Of a stretch of 23,640 bases of DNA, positions 15,581 to 23,640 are shown in pieces. The stretch spans positions 1-23,640 of the forward strand of contig JAZRZO010000068.1 in NCBI GenBank assembly GCA_045601405.1. Reading direction: 5' to 3'. The stretch comes from RGIG5612 sp045601405. Its GTDB lineage: Bacteria > Bacillota > Clostridia > Lachnospirales > Lachnospiraceae. The notes under the pieces are model-generated. The model searched no databases. It saw nothing but the letters and a program-made list of their open reading frames with translations, and was not told where the DNA came from. Numbering within the stretch: position 1 is the stretch's first letter; every line of letters begins with the position of its first letter. Made by a program: the position numbers and the translations under genes.

Positions 15581-17128
15581 ATGAGAAACATAAAGATTTT
15601 TGACACAACATTAAGAGACGGAGAGCAGGCGCCGGGCTGCACTATGAATCTGAAGGAAAAGATAGAGATAGCAAAATGCCTTGAAAAGCTTAAAGTGGAT
15701 GTCATCGAGGCAGGTTTCGCGATCTCATCTCCCGGTGACTTTGAATCCGTTAATACCATCGCAAAGACAATAAAGGAATGTACTGTGGCGTCGCTTGCCA
15801 GATCAACGGAAAAAGATATTGATGCTGCATGGGAGGCAGTGAAGTGCGCTGCCGATCCCAGGATACATTTGTTTATCGCAACCTCTAAGCTCCATATGGA
15901 TTATAAGCTTAAGATGAGCGGGGAAGAGGTATTAGAGCGCATAAGATATATGACGGAGTACGCAAAGAAATACTGCTCCAACATAGAGTTTTCCGCCGAG
16001 GACGCAACGAGGTCCGACCTTGATTTTCTTGCGATGGCAACGCAGACGGCGATCAAAGCCGGGGCGACCGTAGTTAACCTTCCGGATACGGTTGGCTATA
16101 CAACCCCGGATGAGATGAAGCGCATGATCACGCATGTGCTTGAAAAGGCTGAGGGCGCAAGGGACATAGAGCTTTCGGTGCACTGCCACAATGACCTTGG
16201 TATGGCTACGGCCAATTCCCTTGCAGGCGTGATGGCCGGAGCAACGCAGATAGAGTGCACGATCAACGGGCTCGGTGAAAGAGCCGGAAACACTGCTCTT
16301 GAAGAGGTGGTGATGGCGATCAAGACCCGTCCGGATGTATACAGGGATATTGACTGCAGGATAGACACAAAACAGATCTACAGAACCAGCAAAACTGTGT
16401 TTAATGTGATAGGTCAGCACGCGCCGCTTAATAAGGCTGTTGTAGGACAGAACGCATTTGCGCATGAATCGGGTATCCACCAGCACGGGGTTCAGGCGAA
16501 CAAACTTACCTATGAGATAATGACGCCGGAGCTTATCGGTATCCATACCAATAATATTGTTCTTGGAAAACACAGCGGAAAGCATGCCTTCCAGGAGCAT
16601 ATTGAAAGCATGGGTTATAAGCTGGAGAAGGATGAGCTGCTCAAGACATTTGAAAGCTTTAAATCGCTTTGCGATAAAAAGAAAAATGTAAATGATGATG
16701 ATATCGAAGCGATCATCCTTTTGACGACCGGAGCGGAAGAGGAAACGCACAAGGACGATTTCAGGCTCGACTGGTTTTCTGTCCACACCAGCAACTTCAC
16801 TACAGCCACCTGTACGGTATGCCTTGAGAAAAACGGAGAAAAGCTGAAGCAGGTCGCGCTTGGCGATGGACCTATAGATGCTTCATTCGCGGCGATAGAC
16901 AGCATCATCAAACCCGTTGAGCATAACTTCGGGAAGTTCAGCATACAGTCTGTATCGGAAGGCAAGGATACTCTGGGCTCTGTTTCCGTAACGCTTGAGA
17001 CAAAGGAAGGAAAACGCTATATAGGCAGGGGACTTTCAACAGATATCATTGAAGCAGCGATCAGGGCCTACTTAAGCGCTGCAAACAAAATGATAGCAGC
17101 CGGCAGGGAAAAGGAGGCAAGCGTATGA
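15581..17128 (+). CDS. leuA: 2-isopropylmalate synthase
   Basis: The enzyme makes 2-isopropylmalate from acetyl-CoA and 2-oxoisovalerate, the committing step to leucine. The N-terminal TIM barrel shows DTTLRDGEQAPG with the catalytic Arg12-Asp13, the metal-binding HCHNDLGMATANSLAG (His201, His203), and GERAGNTALEEV. Residues from about 370 to the end form the C-terminal LeuA dimer domain that binds leucine for feedback inhibition. The 515-residue length matches LeuA rather than homocitrate synthase. The gene follows ilvD by 12 bases with a modest ribosome site, and overlaps leuC by four bases (ATGA). Confidence 0.94.
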   Translation: MRNIKIFDTTLRDGEQAPGCTMNLKEKIEIAKCLEKLKVDVIEAGFAISSPGDFESVNTIAKTIKECTVASLARSTEKDIDAAWEAVKCAADPRIHLFIATSKLHMDYKLKMSGEEVLERIRYMTEYAKKYCSNIEFSAEDATRSDLDFLAMATQTAIKAGATVVNLPDTVGYTTPDEMKRMITHVLEKAEGARDIELSVHCHNDLGMATANSLAGVMAGATQIECTINGLGERAGNTALEEVVMAIKTRPDVYRDIDCRIDTKQIYRTSKTVFNVIGQHAPLNKAVVGQNAFAHESGIHQHGVQANKLTYEIMTPELIGIHTNNIVLGKHSGKHAFQEHIESMGYKLEKDELLKTFESFKSLCDKKKNVNDDDIEAIILLTTGAEEETHKDDFRLDWFSVHTSNFTTATCTVCLEKNGEKLKQVALGDGPIDASFAAIDSIIKPVEHNFGKFSIQSVSEGKDTLGSVSVTLETKEGKRYIGRGLSTDIIEAAIRAYLSAANKMIAAGREKEASV

Positions 17129-18384
17129 GCATGACAATGACCCAGAAGATACTGGCACATCACGCGCAGCTTGAAAGCGTAAAAAGCGGTGATCTTATAG
17201 AAGCCGGGTTGGACCTTGTGCTGGGTAATGATGTTACAACGCCGGTAGCAATAGGCGAGTTTGAAAAGGCGGGCTTTACAAAGGTTTTTGATAAGGACCG
17301 GATAGCCATCGTTCTGGACCACTATACTCCGTGCAAGGATATAAAATCCGCAGAGCTCTGCAAAACTGCAAGAGACTTTGCGAAAAAGCATCAGATAACA
17401 AATTTCTTTGATGTGGGAAAGGTGGGCATAGAGCATGCGCTGCTTCCGGAACAGGGACTGGTAGGACCGGGCGATGTTATAATCGGCGCGGACTCGCATA
17501 CCTGTACCTATGGCGCGCTCGGAGCGTTCGCTACAGGCATAGGCTCCACTGATATGGCGGCCGGAATGGCCGGCGGAATAAGCTGGTTTAAGGTTCCTTC
17601 TGCTATAAATGTAAAGCTTACCGGAAGCTTTAAGCCTTATGTTTCCGGCAAGGATGTGATACTCCACCTGATAGGTCTTATAGGTGTGGACGGGGCTCTT
17701 TACAGATCTCTTGAATTCTCCGGAGACGGGGTGGCGTCACTTACAATGGATGACCGCTTTACCATTGCCAACATGGCGATAGAAGCAGGCGCGAAGAATG
17801 GCATTTTTCCGGTTGATGATACAACCCTCGGATATATAAAAGGCAGGTTCAAAAGAGAACCGGTGATCTTTGCGGCAGATGAGGACGCGGAGTATGAGCG
17901 TGTTGTCGAGATAGATCTTTCCGCGCTTGAACCCACGGTTTCACTTCCGCACCTTCCATCCAATACAAAAACAGTTGAGGAAGTTAAGGGTCTTAGGATA
18001 GATCAGGTAGTGATAGGATCATGCACAAACGGCAGGATCGATGATATGCGCGCGGCGGCAGCAGTGCTTAAAGGAAGACAGGTGGCGGACGGTGTACGCT
18101 GCATAGTTATACCGGCTACGCAGGAGATCTACAGGGAATGCCTGAAGGAAGGGCTGGCGGAGATCTTCATTGATTCCGGCTGCTCGCTTTCCACACCTAC
18201 ATGCGGACCGTGTCTTGGAGGGCATATGGGCGTTATGTGTGACGGGGAAAGGGCAGTTGCAACCACCAACAGGAACTTTGTGGGCAGAATGGGACATACA
18301 GGAAGCGAAGTAATACTTGCAAACCCTGAAGTGGCTGCAGCGTCAGCAGTTAAGGGCTCACTTTGCACACCTGCTGATATTTAA
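17125..18384 (+). CDS. leuC: 3-isopropylmalate dehydratase large subunit (HacA/LeuC type)
   Basis: With LeuD it forms the isomerase converting 2- to 3-isopropylmalate through a [4Fe-4S] cluster. The cluster cysteines are visible in GSCTNGR (Cys300) and TPTCGPCLGG (Cys360, Cys363), and GADSHTCTYGALGAFATG is the aconitase-family substrate region. At 419 residues it is the shorter clostridial/archaeal type, not the roughly 470-residue enterobacterial type. Homoaconitase is a sequence-level alternative, but the neighbouring leuA, leuD and leuB settle the pathway. AGGAGG-like AAAGGAGG lies at the end of leuA just before the start. Confidence 0.94.
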   Translation: MSMTMTQKILAHHAQLESVKSGDLIEAGLDLVLGNDVTTPVAIGEFEKAGFTKVFDKDRIAIVLDHYTPCKDIKSAELCKTARDFAKKHQITNFFDVGKVGIEHALLPEQGLVGPGDVIIGADSHTCTYGALGAFATGIGSTDMAAGMAGGISWFKVPSAINVKLTGSFKPYVSGKDVILHLIGLIGVDGALYRSLEFSGDGVASLTMDDRFTIANMAIEAGAKNGIFPVDDTTLGYIKGRFKREPVIFAADEDAEYERVVEIDLSALEPTVSLPHLPSNTKTVEEVKGLRIDQVVIGSCTNGRIDDMRAAAAVLKGRQVADGVRCIVIPATQEIYRECLKEGLAEIFIDSGCSLSTPTCGPCLGGHMGVMCDGERAVATTNRNFVGRMGHTGSEVILANPEVAAASAVKGSLCTPADI

Positions 18385-18397
18385 GAGGAAGAAGACC

Positions 18398-18886
18398 ATG
18401 GTTAAAGGAAAAGTATATAAATTCCCTGAAAATGTGGACACTGATGTGATAATACCGGCCAGATATCTGAATCAGACAGAGCCTTCAGAGCTTGCGAAGC
18501 ATTGTATGGAAGACATAGACGTGGATTTCGCAAAAAAGGTACAGCCCGGTGATATGATCGTTGCGGGCGCAAACTTCGGTTGCGGCTCATCAAGAGAACA
18601 CGCACCCATATCCATAAGGGCATGCGGTGTTTCATGTGTTATAGCTGAAAGCTTCGCAAGGATATTTTACCGCAACGCGCTCAACATAGGCTTTCCAATA
18701 CTGGAATGTCCTGAGGCCGCGAAAGCGATCAATGAGGGCGATGAGATCAGCGTCGATTTTGAGACCGGCATTATCAGGGATATCACAACGGGAAAAGAAT
18801 TTCAGGCAGCCGCATTTCCGGAATTCATAGAAAAAATAATCAAATGCGGCGGTCTTATGGAATATATCAGGAGCAGACAGGCCTGA
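18398..18886 (+). CDS. leuD: 3-isopropylmalate dehydratase small subunit
   Basis: The swivelling small subunit of isopropylmalate isomerase. VDTDVIIPARYL (13-24) and the substrate-recognition loop GCGSSREHAP (61-70) are diagnostic. ATG 18398 is chosen because AGAGGAAGAAG lies before it and MVKGKVYKFPENVDTD is the standard N-terminus; the in-frame extension upstream lies within leuC. The 162-residue length is typical of the partner of the short LeuC. Thirteen bases separate it from leuC and 20 from leuB. Confidence 0.94.
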   Translation: MVKGKVYKFPENVDTDVIIPARYLNQTEPSELAKHCMEDIDVDFAKKVQPGDMIVAGANFGCGSSREHAPISIRACGVSCVIAESFARIFYRNALNIGFPILECPEAAKAINEGDEISVDFETGIIRDITTGKEFQAAAFPEFIEKIIKCGGLMEYIRSRQA

Positions 18887-18906
18887 ACTGAACGAAAGGA
18901 AATAAG

Positions 18907-19986
18907 ATGGGATTTAAGATCAGTCTTGTAAAAGGAGACGGCATAGGGCCGGAGATAGTCGGAAGCGCTGTAAGGGTGCTTGAGGCTGTATCAAAAAAGA
19001 CAGGCGCGGAATTTGAATTTACTGAGCTTCTTGCAGGCGGTGCTGCAATAGACGCTGTCGGGGTCACACTTCCGGATGATACCATAAAAGGCTGTCTGGA
19101 ATCTGACAGTGTTCTTTTAGGCGCTGTCGGAGGTGATAAGTGGAATGACCAGCCTCCGGAGAACAGGCCGGAAAAGGCGCTCCTGGGCATAAGAAAGGAA
19201 ATGGGACTCTTTACAAATCTTCGTCCCGCAAAGATATACCGCTCGCTTTCCGATGCGTGTCCGCTGCGTAAAGAGGTGGCGGAAGAAGGCTTTGATATGG
19301 TGATCGTGCGTGAGCTCACAGGAGGTATCTACTTCGGCGACCGGGGAAGGCGTGAAGGCGCATATGGCCCGGAGGCTTATGATACGGAATGCTACAGCGT
19401 AATGGAGATAGAACGCATAGCACGCGTCGCGTTTGATACGGCTATGAAAAGAAAGAAAAAGATCATCAGCGTGGACAAGGCAAATGTGCTTGAGACATCA
19501 AGGCTCTGGAGAGAGACCGTACATAGGGTAGCGGAGGAATATCCGGAGGTTGAGGTTGAGGATATGCTTGTGGACAATGCCGCGATGCAGCTTGTAAGAG
19601 ACCCGTCACGCTTTGACGTTATGGTGACCACAAATATGTTCGGAGACATACTTTCTGACGAGGCTTCGCAGATAACAGGGTCGATAGGTCTTCTGCCTTC
19701 CGCGTCACTTGGAGAGGGCACAAGAGGAATGTACGAACCCATCCACGGGAGCGCGCCGGATATAGCAGGATCGGATAAGGCAAATCCGATAGCCACCATA
19801 CTCTCGGCGGCAATGATGCTAAGATATTCATTTAACCTTGTAGATGAGGCGGATATGATAGAGGCGGCTGTTGACAAGGCTCTTGGCTCAGGGCTTAGAA
19901 CGGCTGATATCTATGACCCGGGCGCCGGGGTTGTTAAGCTGATGTCAACAACTGAAATGACAGATGCGATAATAGGATTGATATGA
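18907..19986 (+). CDS. leuB: 3-isopropylmalate dehydrogenase
   Basis: The NAD-dependent enzyme oxidises and decarboxylates 3-isopropylmalate to the leucine 2-oxo acid. Diagnostic pieces are GDGIGPEIV near the start, the arginine-bearing ELTGGIYFGDRG, SVDKANVLETSRLWR with its catalytic lysine, the metal-binding MFGDILSDEASQ, and the NAD-binding HGSAPDIAG...ANPIATILSAAMMLRYS. Its length of 359 is normal. The ribosome site is GAAAGGAAA. The SVDKANVLETSRLWR form fits LeuB better than isocitrate or tartrate dehydrogenase, and the operon context agrees. Confidence 0.96.
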   Translation: MGFKISLVKGDGIGPEIVGSAVRVLEAVSKKTGAEFEFTELLAGGAAIDAVGVTLPDDTIKGCLESDSVLLGAVGGDKWNDQPPENRPEKALLGIRKEMGLFTNLRPAKIYRSLSDACPLRKEVAEEGFDMVIVRELTGGIYFGDRGRREGAYGPEAYDTECYSVMEIERIARVAFDTAMKRKKKIISVDKANVLETSRLWRETVHRVAEEYPEVEVEDMLVDNAAMQLVRDPSRFDVMVTTNMFGDILSDEASQITGSIGLLPSASLGEGTRGMYEPIHGSAPDIAGSDKANPIATILSAAMMLRYSFNLVDEADMIEAAVDKALGSGLRTADIYDPGAGVVKLMSTTEMTDAIIGLI

Positions 19987-20014
19987 TGAAGAAAAATATT
20001 CAGGGAGGGGAGTT

Positions 20015-21082
20015 ATGTTGGATATAAAGATCACAAAAACAGACAATCCTAAGACAAAGCCGGAAAAGGTTGAAGGCTTTGGCAGGATTTTCACTGACCA
20101 TATGTTCATTATGAATTATGAGACCGGAAAAGGATGGTTCAATCCGAGAATAGTTCCGTATGGTGATCTTTCGCTTTCACCTGCATCCATGGTATTCCAT
20201 TACGGACAGGAGATGTTTGAAGGTCTTAAAGCGTATAAGGGCGCAGACGGAAAAGCATATCTTTTCAGACCTGATATGAACGCAAAAAGGACGAACAGGA
20301 CCAACGAAAGGCTGTGCATTCCGCAGCTTCCTGAGGATGATTTTGTTCAGGCCGTAGCTGCCCTTGTGGATGTGGACAGAGACTGGATACCCACAGATCC
20401 GGGGACATCACTGTATGTGAGGCCGTTAATAATAGCGACGGATGATTTTCTCGGAGTGGCGCCATCTGACACATACCTGTTCCTCATCATCCTTTCGCCA
20501 AGCGGCGCATATTATGAAAGCGGACTTGATCCCGTAGGCATATGGATAGAGGATGAATATGTCCGCGCGGTAAGAGGCGGTATGGGCTTTGCCAAGACAG
20601 GCGGAAACTACGCGGCTTCGCTTATCGCTCAGGTTAAGGCACACGGGGAGGATTATGCACAAGTTCTCTGGCTGGATGGAGTGGAAAGAAAGTATATAGA
20701 AGAAGTCGGTTCGATGAACATATTCTTTGTGATAGATGATGTGGTGACAACACCTGAGCTTAACGGCAGCATATTGCCGGGAATAACAAGAGACTCGGTG
20801 CTCTTCCTCTGCAGGGAGTGGGGACTTAAGACCGAGGAAAGAAGGATATCCGTTGATGAGCTCATCGAGGCACAGAAGAGCGGAAGGCTGAAGGAGGTAT
20901 TCGGCACAGGAACGGCTGCGGTGATCTCCCCGGTCGGAAAGCTCAGATACGAGGATGAGGTCTTTACCATAGGCAACGGCGGGATAGGCGAGCTCAGTCA
21001 GAGATTATACGACACAGTTACAGGCATACAGACAGGCGCGCTGGAGGATAAATACGGCTGGCGGGTAACAGTAGGAGGATGA
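20015..21082 (+). CDS. ilvE: Branched-chain amino acid aminotransferase
   Basis: The fold-type IV PLP enzyme carries out the last step to Ile, Val and Leu with glutamate as donor. The PLP lysine is Lys194 in GFAKTGGNYAASLIAQ, followed by YIEEVGSMNIFFVI, whose glutamate holds the pyridine nitrogen, and the phosphate-binding GTGTAAVISPVG. The N-terminal HYGQEMFEGLKAY and RTNRTNERL match the 355-residue eukaryote-like BCAT group (BCAT II type) rather than the 309-residue E. coli form. GGGAGGGG precedes the start. The next gene begins four bases after its stop. Confidence 0.93.
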   Translation: MLDIKITKTDNPKTKPEKVEGFGRIFTDHMFIMNYETGKGWFNPRIVPYGDLSLSPASMVFHYGQEMFEGLKAYKGADGKAYLFRPDMNAKRTNRTNERLCIPQLPEDDFVQAVAALVDVDRDWIPTDPGTSLYVRPLIIATDDFLGVAPSDTYLFLIILSPSGAYYESGLDPVGIWIEDEYVRAVRGGMGFAKTGGNYAASLIAQVKAHGEDYAQVLWLDGVERKYIEEVGSMNIFFVIDDVVTTPELNGSILPGITRDSVLFLCREWGLKTEERRISVDELIEAQKSGRLKEVFGTGTAAVISPVGKLRYEDEVFTIGNGGIGELSQRLYDTVTGIQTGALEDKYGWRVTVGG

Positions 21083-21085
21083 CAG

Positions 21086-22282
21086 ATGGTGACACTGGAC
21101 AAGGTATACCAGGCGGCTTTTACGTTAAAGGACGTTGCGAGAAATACTGATCTGATATATTCAGACAAACTTCCCTCGGAGGGAGAGCTGTATTTAAAAA
21201 CAGAGAATCTCCAGGTTACGGGAAGCTTCAAGCTTCGCGGGGCTTATTTCAAGATAAGCCAGCTCTCCGGGGAAGAAAGAAAGCGTGGCATAATAGCGTG
21301 CAGCGCCGGCAACCATGCCCAGGGAGTGGCACTTGCCGCATCAAGGATGGGGATAAGAAGCATTATCTGCATGCCGGACGGGGCTCCTATAAGCAAGGTT
21401 GAGGCCACAAAGGCTCTCGGCGCGGAGATAGTGCTTGTGCCGGGAACATATGATGATGCCTACGCCAGGGCCTGTGAGATAAAAGAGGAGACAGGCGCGG
21501 CATTCATACATCCTTTTAACGATGAGGATATTATAGCAGGGCAGGGAACGATAGGTCTTGAGCTGCTTGAGCAGATGTCCCAGATCGAAACGGTTATCGT
21601 GCCTGTCGGAGGAGGCGGCCTTATAGCGGGCCTTGCCTTTGCGATAAAAAGCCTTAAGCCTGATGTAAAGATATATGGTGTGCAGGCGCAGAATGCCTAT
21701 GCAATGGCGGAGAGCTTCAGGGGAAACAGGCTGGTGACGCACAGGAATGTTGCCACATTTGCTGACGGCATCGCGGTTCAGACTCCCGGTGATATGACAT
21801 TCAGCCTGATCCAAAAATATGTTGACGACATAGTAACCGTGTCAGAGGATGAGATAGCTGCAGCTATACTTGCCCTTATAGAAAAACAAAAGCTTATAGC
21901 AGAGGGCGCGGGAGCAGTTTCCGTTGCCGCGGCAATGTTCAATAAAGTTGATATTAAAGACAAAAAGACAGTATGCATACTCTCCGGCGGAAACATAGAC
22001 GTTAACATCCTCTCCCGAGTGATAACAAGGGGTCTTGTTACAGACGGACGAATGTCAGACCTTCAGATTGAGCTGGAGGATAAGCCGGGACAGCTCACCG
22101 GCGTCAGCCGCATAATCTCAGACTGCGGCGGCAATGTCATAAGCGTGCTCCACGAGCGAAGCGATGCCAACATGGCGATAGCAAGCTGTTTCCTGCGCAT
22201 CGGTATGGAAACAAGAGACGCCGCTCAGATCGAGGAGATCCGCGCGGCGCTGACAGAAGCCGGATTCAAAATAGTTAATTGA
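21086..22282 (+). CDS. ilvA: Threonine ammonia-lyase with C-terminal ACT domain
   Basis: It deaminates threonine to 2-oxobutyrate, the entry to isoleucine. The PLP lysine is Lys49 in TGSFKLRGA, and SAGNHAQGVA and the phosphate-cradle PVGGGGLIAG are present. Residues about 325-398 form a single ACT domain (DKPGQLTGVSRIISDCGGNV). At 398 residues this is the short form with one ACT domain, also seen in TdcB-like enzymes of Clostridia, and not the 514-residue E. coli IlvA. The last place in a branched-chain operon argues for a biosynthetic role. AGGAGG (21073-21078) lies inside ilvE. Only 10 bases separate it from the convergent KamA-like gene, with no terminator between. Confidence 0.9.
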   Translation: MVTLDKVYQAAFTLKDVARNTDLIYSDKLPSEGELYLKTENLQVTGSFKLRGAYFKISQLSGEERKRGIIACSAGNHAQGVALAASRMGIRSIICMPDGAPISKVEATKALGAEIVLVPGTYDDAYARACEIKEETGAAFIHPFNDEDIIAGQGTIGLELLEQMSQIETVIVPVGGGGLIAGLAFAIKSLKPDVKIYGVQAQNAYAMAESFRGNRLVTHRNVATFADGIAVQTPGDMTFSLIQKYVDDIVTVSEDEIAAAILALIEKQKLIAEGAGAVSVAAAMFNKVDIKDKKTVCILSGGNIDVNILSRVITRGLVTDGRMSDLQIELEDKPGQLTGVSRIISDCGGNVISVLHERSDANMAIASCFLRIGMETRDAAQIEEIRAALTEAGFKIVN

Positions 22283-22292
22283 TATCAGCTTG

Positions 22293-23402
22293 TCATATCG
22301 CGTTCAGCTCATCATCGAGCCAGGTCGCGTTTTCATCCATTTCCACGGTGAATATCATTGCGCTGTCATCAGGGTCTTTGCTCTGATGGAATTTAAACAG
22401 CATCTGATGCTCGTTTAGGGAGCCAAGTATCTCTATCTTTCCGGCAGGATGGCTCATCGCGTAGCGGAATGTCTTCTGTAGTCCGTTGAGGCGTGACTTT
22501 GCCTCATCTATTATCTCAACTGCCTTTCGGACAGGCACCTGGAACCGGTGCTTTACTCCTGTTACCGGCCTGCATTGAAAAAGATAGTACGGGATGACAT
22601 TTATTCTCGTAAGAGCCCTGAAAAGGGAGACCAGGACTTCAGGGTCATCATTAACACCTTTTAGAAGAACGGCCTGGTTGCGGACACTTACGCCGCGTTC
22701 GATAAAGCAGCTGACGGCGCGCTTTGCCTCCTCTGTAACCTCGCGGGGATGGTTGAACTGGGTAACAAGGACCAGGGCTTTCTTTTTAGCGTATTTTGAG
22801 ATGATATTCAACAGTTCCGGATCATCATATATTCTTTCGGGAAAGGTAACGGGAACCCTGGAACCCAGCCGGATAAGATCAAGATTATCAAGCGCGGAAA
22901 ACTCCTGGAGATATCCTTCGATGATATTGTTGGGGTTCATAAGGGCGTCACCGCCGGAAATAAGCACATTGTTGATCTCCGGATGCTCCCTGACATAATT
23001 TGCCGCCACCTCCATCTGATCAAGAAGCTCGTCATTGGAAAGGCCTACAAGCCTTTTTCTGAAACAATGCCGGCAGTACATGGCGCAGATATTGGTGGAA
23101 AGTATAAGGGCGGTCTGCTCATATTTATGCTGAACCCCCACCTGCTTGGTATTTGAGCCCTCACCGCTGGTATCAAAGGTGCCTGAAGGGTCCATTTCAT
23201 CCTCTGAGGGGATGCACATCTTTGCGATCGGATCATCCGGATCATTCTTATCTACAAGCGAGAGATAATATGGCGTTACAAGCATGGGAAATTTTTTGAT
23301 GATCTCCTCATATTTAGCTGTCTCTTCATCGGAAAGTGAGTAAAAGCTGCCAAGCTCTCTTGCGCTGCACATACTTTTTGATAGTTCGTCATTCCAGCTC
23401 AT
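22293..23402 (-). CDS. KamA-family radical SAM protein (lysine 2,3-aminomutase-like)
   Basis: The radical SAM cluster motif is CAMYCRHC (Cys106, 110, 113) followed by FRKR, as in KamA, and NNVLISGGDALMNPN and RLGSRVPVTFPERI are family landmarks. The protein has 369 residues, shorter than lysine 2,3-aminomutase (about 416). A likely PLP lysine, Lys322, lies in HPAGKIEI. The DAPGGGGK segment of lysine aminomutase, whose Asp contacts the substrate amine, is replaced by MSHPAGK, and the C-terminal zinc cysteines are missing; Cys277 in FQCRP is kept. The substrate is therefore open: another amino acid, or a protein lysine as for EpmB. A ribosome site (AGGAG, 23410-23414) precedes the start. Confidence 0.85.
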   Translation of the reverse strand: MSWNDELSKSMCSARELGSFYSLSDEETAKYEEIIKKFPMLVTPYYLSLVDKNDPDDPIAKMCIPSEDEMDPSGTFDTSGEGSNTKQVGVQHKYEQTALILSTNICAMYCRHCFRKRLVGLSNDELLDQMEVAANYVREHPEINNVLISGGDALMNPNNIIEGYLQEFSALDNLDLIRLGSRVPVTFPERIYDDPELLNIISKYAKKKALVLVTQFNHPREVTEEAKRAVSCFIERGVSVRNQAVLLKGVNDDPEVLVSLFRALTRINVIPYYLFQCRPVTGVKHRFQVPVRKAVEIIDEAKSRLNGLQKTFRYAMSHPAGKIEILGSLNEHQMLFKFHQSKDPDDSAMIFTVEMDENATWLDDELNAI

Positions 23403-23436
23403 TTAAAACTCCTGCATTTTAATATTTCAACATCTT

Positions 23437-23465
23437 ATGATAATGGGAAACAGCGATTTTTTCAA
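23437..23465 (-). promoter_or_regulatory. Promoter of the KamA-like gene
   Basis: On the minus strand TTGAAA (23465-23460) and TATCAT (23442-23437) are 17 bases apart, placing the start site near 23430 with a leader of about 28 bases to the ATG. Confidence 0.6.
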
Positions 23466-23505
23466 CTGGTTAAAAACGGATGAGGGGCAAATGAAAACGA
23501 ATAGT

Positions 23506-23598
23506 AAATTCCCAAAGTAAATCCCACAGTAGGAATTAAAGTTGGATTTACTCTGGGAAATTTTTTGCCGTAGAATTTACCTTGGGAAATCATCCCAA
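23506..23598. promoter_or_regulatory. Alternative hairpins upstream of the gene at the right edge
   Basis: AAATTCCCAAAGTAAATCC (23506-23524) is nearly complementary to GGATTTACTCTGGGAAATTT (23544-23563), with one bulge and one mismatch. A second, similar right arm, GAATTTACCTTGGGAAAT (23573-23590), could compete for the same left arm. It also starts a smaller hairpin, TTGGGA (23582-23587) with TCCCAA (23593-23598), followed by ATATTTTTC. The set lies 10-100 bases before the ribosome site of the next gene and could be a cis-regulatory leader or a repeated operator. It matches no riboswitch known to me. Confidence 0.45.
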
Positions 23599-23623
23599 AT
23601 ATTTTTCACGGAGGTATAATCCT

Positions 23624-23640
23624 ATGACAAACCAATTCAA
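23624..23640 (+). CDS. Start of an unidentified gene cut by the window edge
   Basis: ATG 23624 is preceded by a good ribosome site, GGAGG (23610-23614), with nine bases between. Only MTNQF is visible, which is not enough for a function. Confidence 0.5.

Noticed and set aside
15932..16786. Minus-strand ORF of 284 aa within leuA
   Set aside because: Lies entirely opposite a clear leuA gene and has no family features.
22283..22292. Shared bidirectional terminator between ilvA and the KamA-like gene
   Set aside because: Only 10 bases separate the stop codons and no hairpin with a T-run is visible there.

Overview
The window looks like a chromosomal segment of a gut-type Clostridia, probably Lachnospiraceae. 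This is inferred from strong AGGAGG ribosome sites, the HacA-type LeuCD and short ACT-tailed IlvA, the DUF2325 and KamA-like genes, and a very large secreted beta-helix protein. No rRNA or tRNA gene and no CRISPR array was seen.

Left accessory part (1-10211). The window opens inside the 5' end of a probable insertion-sequence transposase read leftwards. A well-formed promoter (168-196) then reads rightwards into a short ORF with a strong ribosome site, interrupted by about 22 copies of the tetranucleotide AGAC (318-404), an arrangement typical of slipped-strand phase variation. After a 320-base gap comes a 2113-residue secreted protein (740-7081) with a signal peptide and beta-helix-like repeats but no visible wall anchor. 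Fourteen bases later begins a tightly packed set: a 36-residue peptide with a lasso-leader-like YxxPxI motif, an HPr-kinase-like protein, a PqqD-like (RRE) protein, a lipoprotein and a Ser/His S24/S26-type peptidase. The set looks like a peptide-maturation (RiPP-like) operon but has no cyclase or B2 protease, and the ABC exporter that follows is reduced to a fragment. A DUF2325 gene, apparently frameshifted near its 5' end, closes this part.

Right housekeeping part (10212-22282). A consensus promoter, a 23-codon leader peptide rich in Ile/Val/Leu codons, an 11-bp antiterminator pairing and a terminator hairpin form a textbook transcription attenuator. It precedes a ten-gene operon, ilvB-ilvN-ilvC-ilvD-leuA-leuC-leuD-leuB-ilvE-ilvA. 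This covers the path from threonine and pyruvate to isoleucine and valine and on to leucine. A tandem hairpin repeat sits in the ilvC-ilvD gap.

Right end (22283-23640). A KamA-like radical SAM gene converges on ilvA with only 10 bases between them, and has its own promoter. A leader-like region with mutually exclusive hairpins lies just upstream of a gene cut off by the window edge.

The two parts most likely to hold something undescribed are the AGAC-repeat switch ahead of the giant surface protein, and the peptide/HprK/PqqD/lipoprotein/S26 operon directly attached to it.
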